A stretch of 26,275 nucleotides of DNA. Source: JAPLFM01 sp964650885. GTDB taxonomy: Bacteria; Bacteroidota; Ignavibacteria; Kapaibacteriales; UBA2268. Shown one piece after another: positions 8,020 to 15,672 of the stretch. The DNA lies in contig CAZYXG010000039.1 of NCBI GenBank assembly GCA_964650885.1, positions 1 through 26,275 of the forward strand, read 5' to 3'. The position numbers and the translations under genes are program-made. The first letter of the stretch is position 1, and every line of letters begins with the position of its first letter. The notes under the pieces were generated by a model. It was not told the origin of the DNA. It ran no database searches and was given only the letters and a program-made list of their open reading frames with translations.

Positions 8020-8802
8020 TTAAGCTCTTTTTTCTTGCAAACTACGAACAACAGTAAGGAGAGCTTTTCTTGGAGAAAACCTTGTTGAAAAAACTAATAG
8101 TTTATTGAATAAGCCATGCACAGCAACTGTTTTACCACTTAATAATGAATTAATTCCATATTCGGCGACACAATATGCCGTTGGGGCTTTAAGCATTTTG
8201 AATAAACCCGAACCTTCTAAATCGGCATTCTTCTGGAAATTTGATTCAGTTGGGCCTGGGCAAAGTGCCGAAACTATTACATTTGTATTATTGAGCTCAT
8301 TGGATAGGGCTTCTGTGAACGAAAGAACATAAGATTTTGTAGCGTAATATACCGCCATTAGTGGGCCCGGCTGAAAAGCAGCAGTTGATGCTACATTTAA
8401 AATATAGCCCTCATTATTCCGAACCATATCTTTAAGGAATAGATGTGTCAATTTAGTGAGAGTTGTGATATTCAAATCTATCATACTTTCGAATTTATCT
8501 AATTGCTCTTCTACAAATTTACCATAATGCCCAAAACCAGCATTATTGATAAGCATATTGCAGGGCTTATTTAATTTCGCAAATTCATTATAGACAAATT
8601 CGGCAGATTCTTTTTGAATTAAGTCAGCCACTATCACATCTATTTTCACATTGTTTTTAGCAACTAAATCAGATTTGATTTGCTCTAATTTATCGCCACT
8701 ACGCGCCACTAACACCAAATCATAGCCACGAGCTGCCAATATGCTGGCAAACTCCAAACCAATTCCCATAGATGCACCTGTAACTAGTGCTGTTTTATTC
8801 AT
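8020..8802 (-). CDS. Short-chain dehydrogenase/reductase (SDR, classical type)
   Basis: A 260-residue NAD(P)-dependent oxidoreductase of unknown substrate. The Rossmann motif TGASMGIG is at 8-15, NNAG at 86-89, and the catalytic set is N111, S139, Y152 and K156 in VYYATKSY. An Arg in VARSG near position 34 suggests NADPH preference. The C-terminal part has ALCPGPTESNF, common in the DltE/YqjQ-like SDR branch (COG0300). It lies 27 bp after the acyltransferase-like gene and 3 bp before the MGMT-like gene, so co-transcription is likely, although the four genes share no obvious pathway. Confidence 0.92.
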   Translation of the reverse strand: MNKTALVTGASMGIGLEFASILAARGYDLVLVARSGDKLEQIKSDLVAKNNVKIDVIVADLIQKESAEFVYNEFAKLNKPCNMLINNAGFGHYGKFVEEQLDKFESMIDLNITTLTKLTHLFLKDMVRNNEGYILNVASTAAFQPGPLMAVYYATKSYVLSFTEALSNELNNTNVIVSALCPGPTESNFQKNADLEGSGLFKMLKAPTAYCVAEYGINSLLSGKTVAVHGLFNKLLVFSTRFSPRKALLTVVRSLQEKRA

Positions 8803-8829
8803 TTTAACCCCTAAAGATTTATAAATTTA

Positions 8830-9978
8830 CTACTTTCTAAGCAACAAAACAAAGAGTAAATAAACAAATATTCCATATCGGAAGTAGAGTTTTGAATTTT
8901 TCTTATTTCGCAAATAGTAATCCAATCTAATAACAATTGCAAAAGATAATATTTCTACTAATGCAGCAATTCCAATAGATGGAAGCAAGTCTAGTGATTT
9001 TGCATAGTAGAAATTAAAACTTTTGAATAGTGGTGTGCCAAATATAATCATCAAATGCACAATATAAACCCATAATGCTCTATTTGCCAAATTCATTATA
9101 AATAATCTATTGCTATTGAATTTGCTATTCAGGTAAGCAAAGAGCGAAATAAATAATAAAACAATTCCACTTCTGGATATAATAGGAGGAAAGATTCCTC
9201 GAGTGAAACTTAGCAAATATTCATTCAAATTAGTAAAGCTGTAATCTATCCAAATATGAGATAACAATATCAATCCAATTCCAGCAAAAGGGAAGTATTT
9301 TTTAATAAATTCCAGTTTATTATCATTAGCAAATTGCTTTAATAGCAATCCCAGACTGATTCCAAAAAAGAAGAAGCTAGCGTTTGGAAACATTGGAAAT
9401 ATAGAGCCGCCTTCTCCATTTAGCAAGTTAGTTGCTAAATAATCATATTCAGAAAGTTTGGGCAAATCTATAAAAAGTTGGCTTAAAGAAAGAAATAATA
9501 TAGTTAGAGATAATGTTGTAAATAATAGAACTTTTAGACTGCTGATTCTTCGGAAAATTAAATTAGAAATAATTAGACAAGTGCCAATTAATTGTAAAAT
9601 ATTAAAAATAGAAAAGCTTGGCAAAGTAGCTTTATATCCGTCAATAAAGTAAAAAATATTTTCAGCACTAAACATTAGCAAATAACCAATTAGGCAAAGT
9701 ATAATGCCCATATTGATTCTCTTTGAAAAAATATTTTTATCTAAAACTTTACCATCATCTATTTTATTGGCAAAGACTTGCACCATGCCCGAGACAATCA
9801 AAAAAATTGGAGCTGTGAAGCCACGAATAAATGACCACAAGCTCCAAGGCATTGAGTTTATATCGAATATTTTTGGGTCGCCAAGTGCATCTATTGCATG
9901 GCCCTGCACCATAGCAAACATTGCCGCTATTCGCAGTGCATCTAGGAAAACAAGTCTATTTTGATTTTTTTCCTGCAT
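8830..9978 (-). CDS. Multi-pass membrane acyltransferase-like protein (HGSNAT/DUF1624 or acyltransferase-3 type)
   Basis: A 382-residue integral membrane protein with about ten hydrophobic segments. The N-terminus has the pattern shared by DUF1624/heparan-alpha-glucosaminide N-acetyltransferase-like and acyltransferase-3 proteins: RLVFLDALRIAAM, then GHAIDAL with His27, then FTAPIFLIVSGM. These families move acyl groups across the membrane onto sugars or other acceptors. The substrate cannot be told from sequence. It lies 11 bp after rlmB and 27 bp before the SDR gene. The family assignment rests on motif resemblance only. Confidence 0.68.
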   Translation of the reverse strand: MQEKNQNRLVFLDALRIAAMFAMVQGHAIDALGDPKIFDINSMPWSLWSFIRGFTAPIFLIVSGMVQVFANKIDDGKVLDKNIFSKRINMGIILCLIGYLLMFSAENIFYFIDGYKATLPSFSIFNILQLIGTCLIISNLIFRRISSLKVLLFTTLSLTILFLSLSQLFIDLPKLSEYDYLATNLLNGEGGSIFPMFPNASFFFFGISLGLLLKQFANDNKLEFIKKYFPFAGIGLILLSHIWIDYSFTNLNEYLLSFTRGIFPPIISRSGIVLLFISLFAYLNSKFNSNRLFIMNLANRALWVYIVHLMIIFGTPLFKSFNFYYAKSLDLLPSIGIAALVEILSFAIVIRLDYYLRNKKNSKLYFRYGIFVYLLFVLLLRK

Positions 9979-9989
9979 AGCAAAATAGA

Positions 9990-10748
9990 CTAAACGATTT
10001 TGTAATCTCTTTGGCGGAGTATTTCATAAAGTATCACGCTAGCTGCCACAGAGGCATTGAGCGACTCAGTTTTGCCCAGCATTGGTATTTTCACAAGAAA
10101 ATCGCAATCTTTTCTTATAGATTGCTTAATGCCCTTATCTTCGCTACCAATAATCAAACAAACTGGTGAGTCCCAAATTTTTTCATTGATTTGTTTTGTT
10201 CCATCGGCTGCAGCACCATAAATCCAAAAGCCACGCTTTTTAATTCTTTGCAATGCCACTTGCAAATTGCCGACTTTTGCCACATCAATATGGTTCAAAG
10301 CTCCAGCAGATATACGAACTGCCGCCGCAGTTACAGGTGCAGCATTTCTTTCTGGGATGATTATTCCAGAAGCTCCCACTATTTCAGCAGTTCTTGCTAT
10401 AGCACCCAAATTATGCACATCGCTTACTTCGTCCAGCACAACTATTATTGGATTCTTTTGCTTTTTGAAAGCTCTATTGAGCATATCGTCAATATCGAGA
10501 GTATTGATTGGCTCAATAAAAGCTATAATTCCCTGCGATTTATTCGCAGCGTCCGATTTGCGTTCCAATTCTGCAAATTTATTTTTGTCGTATCGCACAC
10601 AAGGAATGCCTTTATCTTTAGCAAGTCTATAAATAGTGCTTACTGAAGATCCCTGCAAATTGAATGTAATGAAGATTTTTGCAATCTTTCTGTCGGAATT
10701 CAATGCTTCTATTACAGCATTTTTACCGAATAAATAACTTTCTGCCAT
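9990..10748 (-). CDS. rlmB: RlmB, 23S rRNA (guanosine-2'-O)-methyltransferase, TrmH family
   Basis: A SPOUT-class 2'-O-ribose methyltransferase predicted to modify G2251 (E. coli numbering) of 23S rRNA. The 252-residue length is normal. The N-terminal substrate-binding domain (about 1-80) opens with YLFGKNAVIEAL. The three SPOUT motifs are present: NLGAIART at 113-120, IIGSEDKGI at 199-207 and SLNASVAASV at 229-238, which build the trefoil-knot SAM site. Some relatives act on tRNA or other rRNA positions, so the exact target is inferred. It is the first gene of the rlmB-acyltransferase-SDR-MGMT set. Confidence 0.92.
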   Translation of the reverse strand: MAESYLFGKNAVIEALNSDRKIAKIFITFNLQGSSVSTIYRLAKDKGIPCVRYDKNKFAELERKSDAANKSQGIIAFIEPINTLDIDDMLNRAFKKQKNPIIVVLDEVSDVHNLGAIARTAEIVGASGIIIPERNAAPVTAAAVRISAGALNHIDVAKVGNLQVALQRIKKRGFWIYGAAADGTKQINEKIWDSPVCLIIGSEDKGIKQSIRKDCDFLVKIPMLGKTESLNASVAASVILYEILRQRDYKIV

Positions 10749-10821
10749 AGTGTCCAGTTTGATTTATTCCCAAAACGGAAACAAATAATTCATTTGTGAG
10801 TTTATTTTGAATGTAAAATTA

Positions 10822-10848
10822 CTGAAAAAATGAGTATTATCTTTTCAG
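10822..10848. terminator. Possible weak hairpin between the AbiC-like gene and rlmB
   Basis: A 7-bp perfect inverted repeat (CTGAAAA / TTTTCAG) flanks a 13-nt loop. On the minus strand it is followed by an AT-rich stretch without a continuous U-run, so it is at best a weak terminator for the AbiC-like gene. Confidence 0.25.
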
Positions 10849-10888
10849 CAATCGAGATTTGTGGGATTTCTAATTGAAATTGTCTAAA

Positions 10889-11815
10889 TCAAAGACCAAA
10901 AGCACTCGATTTGAAGAAATTTTTATGGCTTTGCGATATAATCTCATCGAAAGGCAAATCTTTCATCAAAGCATATTCTTCTATTAGTATTTTCAAATTT
11001 GGGCTGGCAAGCGAGCTTAATGAGAAATAAAGCAAAAGCAATTGCTCATAGATAGTTACCTGAGCTCTCACAATGGAGGTATAGAAATGTTTGTCTTCAA
11101 TTTCACTTTTGTCTATAAATTGAATCAGATAGAAAATGTTATTGCAGTATCTATCCAAGTATTCCGTGCGTTTGGGAAAAAGCCGATAGCTTTCGTCCAA
11201 TCTCTCTTGCTCTTCGGAGCCCTCTTCTTCCAATCTTTGATATTTGCCAATGAACCTAAGATATAGTTTTTTTGCCCAGTCCTTTCCCAAATCCCTACTT
11301 TCGTTGGAATTAACAATTTCATTGTGCAAGCCAAGCAATTGAAAAAAAGTATTTTCAAATTTTTGAATAGATAGTGTTGCGTTTTGAGTTTTAAGCTGTT
11401 CAGTTTGTCTTTCAAATTCTTTTCGCTGAAGTTCAGTTTCTAATCGTTGGAGCTTTAGTTCTTCCCTTTGCATCACAAGCTCTGAGCGTTGCATTTGCAA
11501 TTGGTCTCGTTGCAAAAGGAATTCCCTGTTTTGTCTATTAAGTGCAGTATAGAATAGGATTACTCCTGCCAATGTCCAAATACTTCCGCTAATTCCACCT
11601 ACGTATTCACCGAAAAACCCCAATGCTTCGTGTACACTTTTTTCACTAATGTATTCATAGATACCACCAACTACCACAATGATGAAGCCAAGAATAATCA
11701 AAGAAGTGGCTAAAGTTTCGAGCCAGTCTTTTTTGACTACTTGGCTTTCCATATTATTAATGCTATTATCTATTAACTTTGCAGTTTGGTCTATTTCTTG
11801 GTTTTCTTTTATCAT
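10889..11815 (-). CDS. AbiC-like putative phage abortive infection membrane protein
   Basis: The 308-residue protein has two membrane helices (about 35-55 and 73-92), a long Gln/Arg/Glu-rich coiled coil (about 93-150, with repeats of QRxxLxxQR) and then a soluble domain opening with FENTFFQLLGLHNEIV (153-168). That last motif, placed after two helices and a coiled coil, is characteristic of the putative phage abortive infection family (Pfam putAbiC). Related proteins are thought to stop phage growth by killing or arresting the host, but the mechanism is not established. It is preceded by a doubtful small membrane ORF and an AlbA_2 protein, a context that suits a small defence patch. Identification comes from motif recall. 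Confidence 0.75.
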   Translation of the reverse strand: MIKENQEIDQTAKLIDNSINNMESQVVKKDWLETLATSLIILGFIIVVVGGIYEYISEKSVHEALGFFGEYVGGISGSIWTLAGVILFYTALNRQNREFLLQRDQLQMQRSELVMQREELKLQRLETELQRKEFERQTEQLKTQNATLSIQKFENTFFQLLGLHNEIVNSNESRDLGKDWAKKLYLRFIGKYQRLEEEGSEEQERLDESYRLFPKRTEYLDRYCNNIFYLIQFIDKSEIEDKHFYTSIVRAQVTIYEQLLLLYFSLSSLASPNLKILIEEYALMKDLPFDEIISQSHKNFFKSSAFGL

Positions 11816-11866
11816 ACAAATATTTTTAAATGCAATTGGTCAAAATAATTATTTAAAATTGGAAAA

Positions 11867-12049
11867 TTAACTAAATTTTGGCTTAATCAAGCAATATGTA
11901 ATACCACCAATCAAATTAATAAACAGAAGGATACATACCAGATTCCAATTGATTGTTAATTTGACATTGTCGTTATAAATGAAATCAAATTCCTTTCTTC
12001 TATTCAAAAAAATAACTGCTAAATATATTGATTTTGAAACCAATAGCAT
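11867..12049 (-). CDS. Possible 60-residue membrane protein
   Basis: An ATG-started frame of 60 codons lies 51 bp upstream of the AbiC-like gene on the same strand. Its second half holds one clear membrane helix (about 33-54, NWNLVCILLFINLIGG) followed by a short basic tail (KPKFS), loosely reminiscent of PLDc_N-type small membrane proteins. No Shine-Dalgarno is visible. It could be a partner of the AbiC-like protein or a chance frame in AT-rich DNA. Confidence 0.35.
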   Translation of the reverse strand: MLLVSKSIYLAVIFLNRRKEFDFIYNDNVKLTINWNLVCILLFINLIGGITYCLIKPKFS

Positions 12050-12077
12050 TTCTTAAATAATTTTTGCTAACATCAAA

Positions 12078-12140
12078 TTATGAAATAGTTGATAGTACAA
12101 CAAGAAACATAGCTAAAGAAAAAAGAAACTTATATTTCAT
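12078..12140 (-). CDS. Possible 20-residue hydrophobic peptide or signal-peptide remnant
   Basis: ATG at 12138-12140 opens MKYKFLFSLAMFLVVLSTIS and then a stop. A basic start followed by a hydrophobic core ending in small residues is exactly a signal peptide with nothing after it. It could be a decayed secreted or lipoprotein gene, a small toxin-like peptide, or chance. Confidence 0.2.
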   Translation of the reverse strand: MKYKFLFSLAMFLVVLSTIS

Positions 12141-12194
12141 ATATTTTCTAAATCATTAAAAATAAAATTCAAATTACTAAATTTATAAGAAACA

Positions 12195-12848
12195 TCAAAC
12201 CAAAGTGAAATAATCGTGGTGGCTATCATTATGAATTTTTATCACTTTCGCCCTCACCAATCTTATCAATAATCGCTCAGCCCTTCTGCGAGATATGTTC
12301 ACCATATTGGAAAATTCCACTACGGTAGCTCTTTCGTACTTCTCAAGATAATCGAAAAGTCGCTTTTCCTTATCGCCTATGCTGAGAGTTAGTTCGCTGT
12401 CGTTTTCCTTATTCTGATAGCTCATCAGTCGAGACATTTCGCTACTAGCTATCACTGACTTTTCGCCCACTCTGATATATGCTCTTGGTAAATGTTTCTT
12501 TTGGATTTCATCGTAGATTAGCACTTTGTGGGGTTTGCTATTGCTTTCTGGAACTATTACCACAAGAATATCTCTGCCGTGGATAGCAGCAAATTCATAT
12601 TCAATTTCCAGTACTGGAATTATATGGAAGTTGGCTGCTGTATCTATCAAATCCATTTCAGATTTCTCGCTGGCAATTCCAAAAACTTTTCCATCATCGT
12701 CCACACCAAAAAGTATAACGCCACCCTTAGTATTAGCTAAAGCAGAAAGTTCCTTGGCAATTTTTTCGGGTGTTGTTGCCTTTCGTTTGAATTCAACAGT
12801 GGAGGACTCCCCACCATCAATAATAGCTCTTAGCTCTCTTGTGTTCAT
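12195..12848 (-). CDS. AlbA_2 (Schlafen-type) domain protein with C-terminal winged helix
   Basis: The 217-residue protein begins with an AlbA_2/Schlafen-like domain: GESSTVEFKR (13-22), KELSALANTKGG (32-43) and ILFGVDDDG (45-53), the usual order of this putative nucleotide- or nucleic-acid-binding fold. A conserved ending with YIRVGEKSVIAS follows near 125-136. Residues about 155-217 form a winged helix (ERATVVEFSNMVNISRRRAERLLIRL), suggesting a DNA-binding regulator of the COG2865 type. It lies upstream of the AbiC-like gene, 145 bp from the small membrane frame, and may regulate that locus. Proteins of this class occur both as ordinary regulators and in defence loci; which applies here is not shown by the sequence. 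Confidence 0.8.
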   Translation of the reverse strand: MNTRELRAIIDGGESSTVEFKRKATTPEKIAKELSALANTKGGVILFGVDDDGKVFGIASEKSEMDLIDTAANFHIIPVLEIEYEFAAIHGRDILVVIVPESNSKPHKVLIYDEIQKKHLPRAYIRVGEKSVIASSEMSRLMSYQNKENDSELTLSIGDKEKRLFDYLEKYERATVVEFSNMVNISRRRAERLLIRLVRAKVIKIHNDSHHDYFTLV

Positions 12849-12931
12849 TTTGATGCTCTAAAAGAAAAGCAAAAGAAGAAAATCATTTCTCTTATTGCAA
12901 TTTAAACGATTAATGAGCTAAATAATTAGGA

Positions 12932-12957
12932 AAACTTTAAACATTTGGGGAAAGTTT
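12932..12957. promoter_or_regulatory. Inverted repeat upstream of the AlbA_2 gene, possible operator
   Basis: AAACTTT and AAAGTTT, 7 bp each and perfectly inverted, are separated by 12 bp and lie about 85-110 bp upstream of the AlbA_2 start. A further GAAAACTTTG copy of the left arm follows at about 12961. The spacing would suit a dimeric winged-helix regulator, but AT-rich composition makes chance plausible. Confidence 0.25.
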
Positions 12958-13030
12958 AGAGAAAACTTTGCTTATACTCTCAGCAATAAATTTTGGAACA
13001 CTTACCAAATTTTCCGTGTCGTTAATTCAC

Positions 13031-13063
13031 AAAAAAAATCCCAAACATTTCTATTTGGGATTT
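13031..13063 (-). terminator. Rho-independent terminator of the DUF3108 gene
   Basis: A 10-bp perfect stem (AAATCCCAAA, 13036-13045, with TTTGGGATTT, 13054-13063) with an 8-nt loop is followed on the minus strand by eight consecutive T. It lies 27 bp after the stop of the DUF3108 gene. Confidence 0.85.
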
Positions 13064-13089
13064 CTATTATTAATAAATTTTTGGGTTTC

Positions 13090-13869
13090 TTATTTAGGTG
13101 GTGTCCAGTTGGCACGTTTCCATTTTTTAAGCTCTATTCTCACATTGCCCACAACAACATTCATTTTTGCTAAGATAGGCACTGCTGCTTCGTCATCGGA
13201 GAACCATCCTTCAAATGATCCTTTCAGACCATAAACTCCTTCCCAATCGGCTTTGCCCGAAAAATAGGAAGTACGCACTGGATAGTTCACAGCATCAATA
13301 TCAATCATTTCCTTTTTGTTAGTGAATCTTATTGTAGTAAAGCAAGTATCTTCGTCTATCACAGTTGGCACTTTTATAGTTTTATTTGTAAGCAAATTCT
13401 TTCGGGCCAAGAAAAATAGCGAAGATCCATCGTTCCACTTGTTGTAAGTAGTGATTTTCTTAGTTTCAATTGGTTTCGAGTTTAGCCATTTGGCAAAAAT
13501 GAAGTATTTTTCCGGATAATTGAAATCCAATTTTTGGTACTGCCAGCCATCGCTTTTCTTAATGTTTGAAGCAAAAGAATGGGAGTAGTTTACAGATTTA
13601 TCCATCCAGCTTTCAAATTTCGCATTCAAATCCATAAATGGGATGCCATCATAGGACTTCATAGTGCTACGTACTTTATGAACAGGTTTGCCATTTAGCA
13701 CTTCCGCTGGGTCAATATAGGTTTTAATTACGCCAAGTCTTATACCCATAAAGCTAACTTCGTATTCAAGATATTCGCCTGGCTGCATCAAATTTTCGTT
13801 TTGTGCAAATGCAGTAGTTGCAGAAAGGATTAGGATTAGGAACAATGAAAAGATTGATTTTTTTAACAT
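13090..13869 (-). CDS. DUF3108 exported protein
   Basis: The 259-residue protein has a signal peptide (about 1-22, basic start, Leu/Ile core, cleavage after AFA). The mature part has the DUF3108 pattern near its start: GEYLEYEVSFMGIRLGVIKTY (split here as GEYLEYEVSF and MGIRLGVIKTY), then repeated beta-strand segments with KVRSTMKSYDG and a final strand KMNVVVGNVRIELKKW. Family members are periplasmic or outer-membrane-associated proteins of unknown function; some are antiparallel beta-barrel-like folds related to LolA-type structures, but nothing here shows a ligand. It is a single-gene unit with its own promoter-like box and a strong terminator. Confidence 0.8.
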   Translation of the reverse strand: MLKKSIFSLFLILILSATTAFAQNENLMQPGEYLEYEVSFMGIRLGVIKTYIDPAEVLNGKPVHKVRSTMKSYDGIPFMDLNAKFESWMDKSVNYSHSFASNIKKSDGWQYQKLDFNYPEKYFIFAKWLNSKPIETKKITTYNKWNDGSSLFFLARKNLLTNKTIKVPTVIDEDTCFTTIRFTNKKEMIDIDAVNYPVRTSYFSGKADWEGVYGLKGSFEGWFSDDEAAVPILAKMNVVVGNVRIELKKWKRANWTPPK

Positions 13870-13897
13870 TTTATTTATAGTATTTGAATTAATAATG

Positions 13898-13905
13898 CAA
13901 AAATA
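13898..13905 (-). promoter_or_regulatory. Candidate -7 box (TATTTTTG) for the DUF3108 gene
   Basis: On the minus strand TATTTTTG fits TAnnTTTG and lies 28 bp before the ATG, giving a short leader. No clear -33 TTTG is seen at the expected distance. Confidence 0.35.
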
Positions 13906-14007
13906 GCTAATTCTTAAAAAATACTTTTTACATTTTTTGCAAAGATTTTATTAAAGTTACGTTTTAAAGTTAATTAAGTTATAAAACAATATATTCTTAA
14001 TCTATTC

Positions 14008-15501
14008 TTAACTTTCTGTATTAGATGCAATTTCATCTTTCAATAGCTGTTGATCACTATTGCTATTTTTAAAGAAATAATTGATTAAGTCAATAGCTGG
14101 ACCAGTCATCATTGTGGTTACCAATGCCATTATAACGAAAACAGTAAATAGTTCAGTAGTTAGTATCCCCAAATTATAGCCAATATTAAGCACTATCAGT
14201 TCCATTAGCCCACGTGTATTCATAAATACACCTATCATTACGGAATCTTTCCAATTTAGCTTCATGTATCGAGCAGCCAATGCACTACCACCAAACTTAC
14301 CAACAATAGCCACCAAGGTAACAACTGCTCCAATTTGCCAAATCTGAGTTTGGAATAGCAACCCAATTTCGGTACGCAATCCAGTATAAACGAAAAAGAG
14401 AGGCAATAGCAGAATCAAGCTCACATCTTCTACTCTTTTCACAAGCAACTTTTTGAAACTCAAATCATCTGGAATTATAACCCCAGCTATGAAAGCCCCA
14501 AAAAGAGCGTGAATTCCAATTAATTCAGTGGTGAATGAAGAAACTAAAAGCAATACAAATACCATTGCTATGATATATTTGCTTCTTTCTGGCTTATCTA
14601 TATAAGTATTGCTCCAAGATTTAATCCCTGGCTTTATCACATAGAGCATTATGCAAACAAAAAGTAGTGTTAACAATATTGTGAAAAAGGCAGAAAGCAA
14701 AGTGCCAGCTTTCACAATTGCAATCACAGCCGCCAATATACACCACGCCGAAACATCATCGGCCGCCGCACATGTAATAGCCATACTCCCAATGTAAGTT
14801 TTCGTCATATTTCGCTCGTGGATAATTCTTGCCAGCACAGGAAAAGCTGTAATGCTCATGGCAATACCCACAAATAAAGCAAACTCTATGAATGAAATTT
14901 GGGGAGGTGCATATTTGTTATAAATGTTATAAGCTAAGATTACACCCAGAAAATAAGGAACAACTATACTTGCGTGTGAGATAATTACAGCTTCCTTAGC
15001 TTTATTTTTCAATAGCTTAGTGTCAAGCTCCATCCCAATTACAAACATAAAGAGTATAAGTCCAAGTTGAGCAAGAAATTCTAAATTGCTGAGGGAATAG
15101 GAAGGGAAAAGAAATTCAAACATATTTGGGAATACCGCTCCCAAAAGTGAAGGGCCAAGAACAATTCCAGCAAGAATTTCTCCGATTACATTTGGCTGTC
15201 CAATTTTGTTTAATAGATAAGAAAAAATCCTAGATACGACAATAATTGCTATAATTTGGAGAAAGAGGATAGAAATCGGCGATTTCAAATTCGTGAAAAA
15301 TTGATTTTCTACCAATTCTAGCGAACTTTTTGGATTTTCGTCAAATATTTTTGAATGAAATTTTGAGAAGTTTTTAACCACATTTGCAGACTTATTTTTT
15401 TCCATTTCCAAATATTTACCATTTCGAAGAACGCCCCAAATCCCCAAAGTGCAGACTAACACTATGAAAACATAGAAAATGATATTTCTATTATTAGCCA
15501 A
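14008..15501 (-). CDS. Cation/proton antiporter, CPA2 (Kef/NapA-like) family, TTG start
   Basis: A 497-residue membrane transporter predicted to exchange Na+ or K+ for protons. The exchanger domain (about 75-480) has some twelve helices with GQPNVIGEILAGIVLGPS (101-118), SITAFPVLARII (216-227) and the ion-binding pair in AAADDVSAW (245-253, Asp248-Asp249). No RCK/TrkA-N domain follows. Before the exchanger core is an extra membrane helix (about 6-24) and a polar loop (about 28-72). The start is TTG 15499-15501: no in-frame ATG lies between it and the upstream stop at 15523-15525, and a GAGG Shine-Dalgarno (15507-15510) sits 5 nt before it. It is divergent from rpsD. Confidence 0.9.
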   Translation of the reverse strand: MANNRNIIFYVFIVLVCTLGIWGVLRNGKYLEMEKNKSANVVKNFSKFHSKIFDENPKSSLELVENQFFTNLKSPISILFLQIIAIIVVSRIFSYLLNKIGQPNVIGEILAGIVLGPSLLGAVFPNMFEFLFPSYSLSNLEFLAQLGLILFMFVIGMELDTKLLKNKAKEAVIISHASIVVPYFLGVILAYNIYNKYAPPQISFIEFALFVGIAMSITAFPVLARIIHERNMTKTYIGSMAITCAAADDVSAWCILAAVIAIVKAGTLLSAFFTILLTLLFVCIMLYVIKPGIKSWSNTYIDKPERSKYIIAMVFVLLLVSSFTTELIGIHALFGAFIAGVIIPDDLSFKKLLVKRVEDVSLILLLPLFFVYTGLRTEIGLLFQTQIWQIGAVVTLVAIVGKFGGSALAARYMKLNWKDSVMIGVFMNTRGLMELIVLNIGYNLGILTTELFTVFVIMALVTTMMTGPAIDLINYFFKNSNSDQQLLKDEIASNTES

Positions 15502-15506
15502 GGTAA

Positions 15507-15510
15507 CCTC
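15507..15510 (-). promoter_or_regulatory. Shine-Dalgarno GAGG deciding a TTG start for the antiporter
   Basis: GAGG on the minus strand is 5 nt before TTG 15499-15501, the only plausible start codon in the open frame upstream of the first membrane helix. Confidence 0.55.
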
Positions 15511-15583
15511 GAAAATGATAAATTATTATCAAAAACAGAATTATTACAAATCAATGAAATGAAATTAATTATAAAGTTATAAA

Positions 15584-15591
15584 CAAAATTA
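15584..15591 (-). promoter_or_regulatory. Candidate -7 box (TAATTTTG) for the antiporter
   Basis: TAATTTTG on the minus strand fits TAnnTTTG and would give a leader of about 75 nt. It is back to back with the rpsD promoter-like box at 15615-15622. No clear -33 element is visible. Confidence 0.35.
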
Positions 15592-15614
15592 TTTTTCATT
15601 ACGAAAAAAAATAT

Positions 15615-15622
15615 TATTTTTG
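15615..15622 (+). promoter_or_regulatory. Candidate -7 box (TATTTTTG) for rpsD
   Basis: TATTTTTG fits the Bacteroidota -7 consensus and lies 50 bp before the rpsD ATG, leaving a leader of about 45 nt that contains a GGAG Shine-Dalgarno at 15664-15668. Confidence 0.45.
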
Positions 15623-15672
15623 TAGTCTTATAAAAATGAAATTGAAACAAAGATTCCGAATCGTGGAGAAAA

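Noticed and set aside
10191..10646. Plus-strand open frames of 151 and 121 codons opposite rlmB
   Set aside because: They are antisense to all three SPOUT motifs of rlmB, have Cys/Ser-rich improbable composition and show no known domain.
11125..11415. A 96-codon minus-strand frame inside the AbiC-like gene
   Set aside because: It overlaps the AbiC-like frame, whose motif and coiled coil are convincing; this one has no features.
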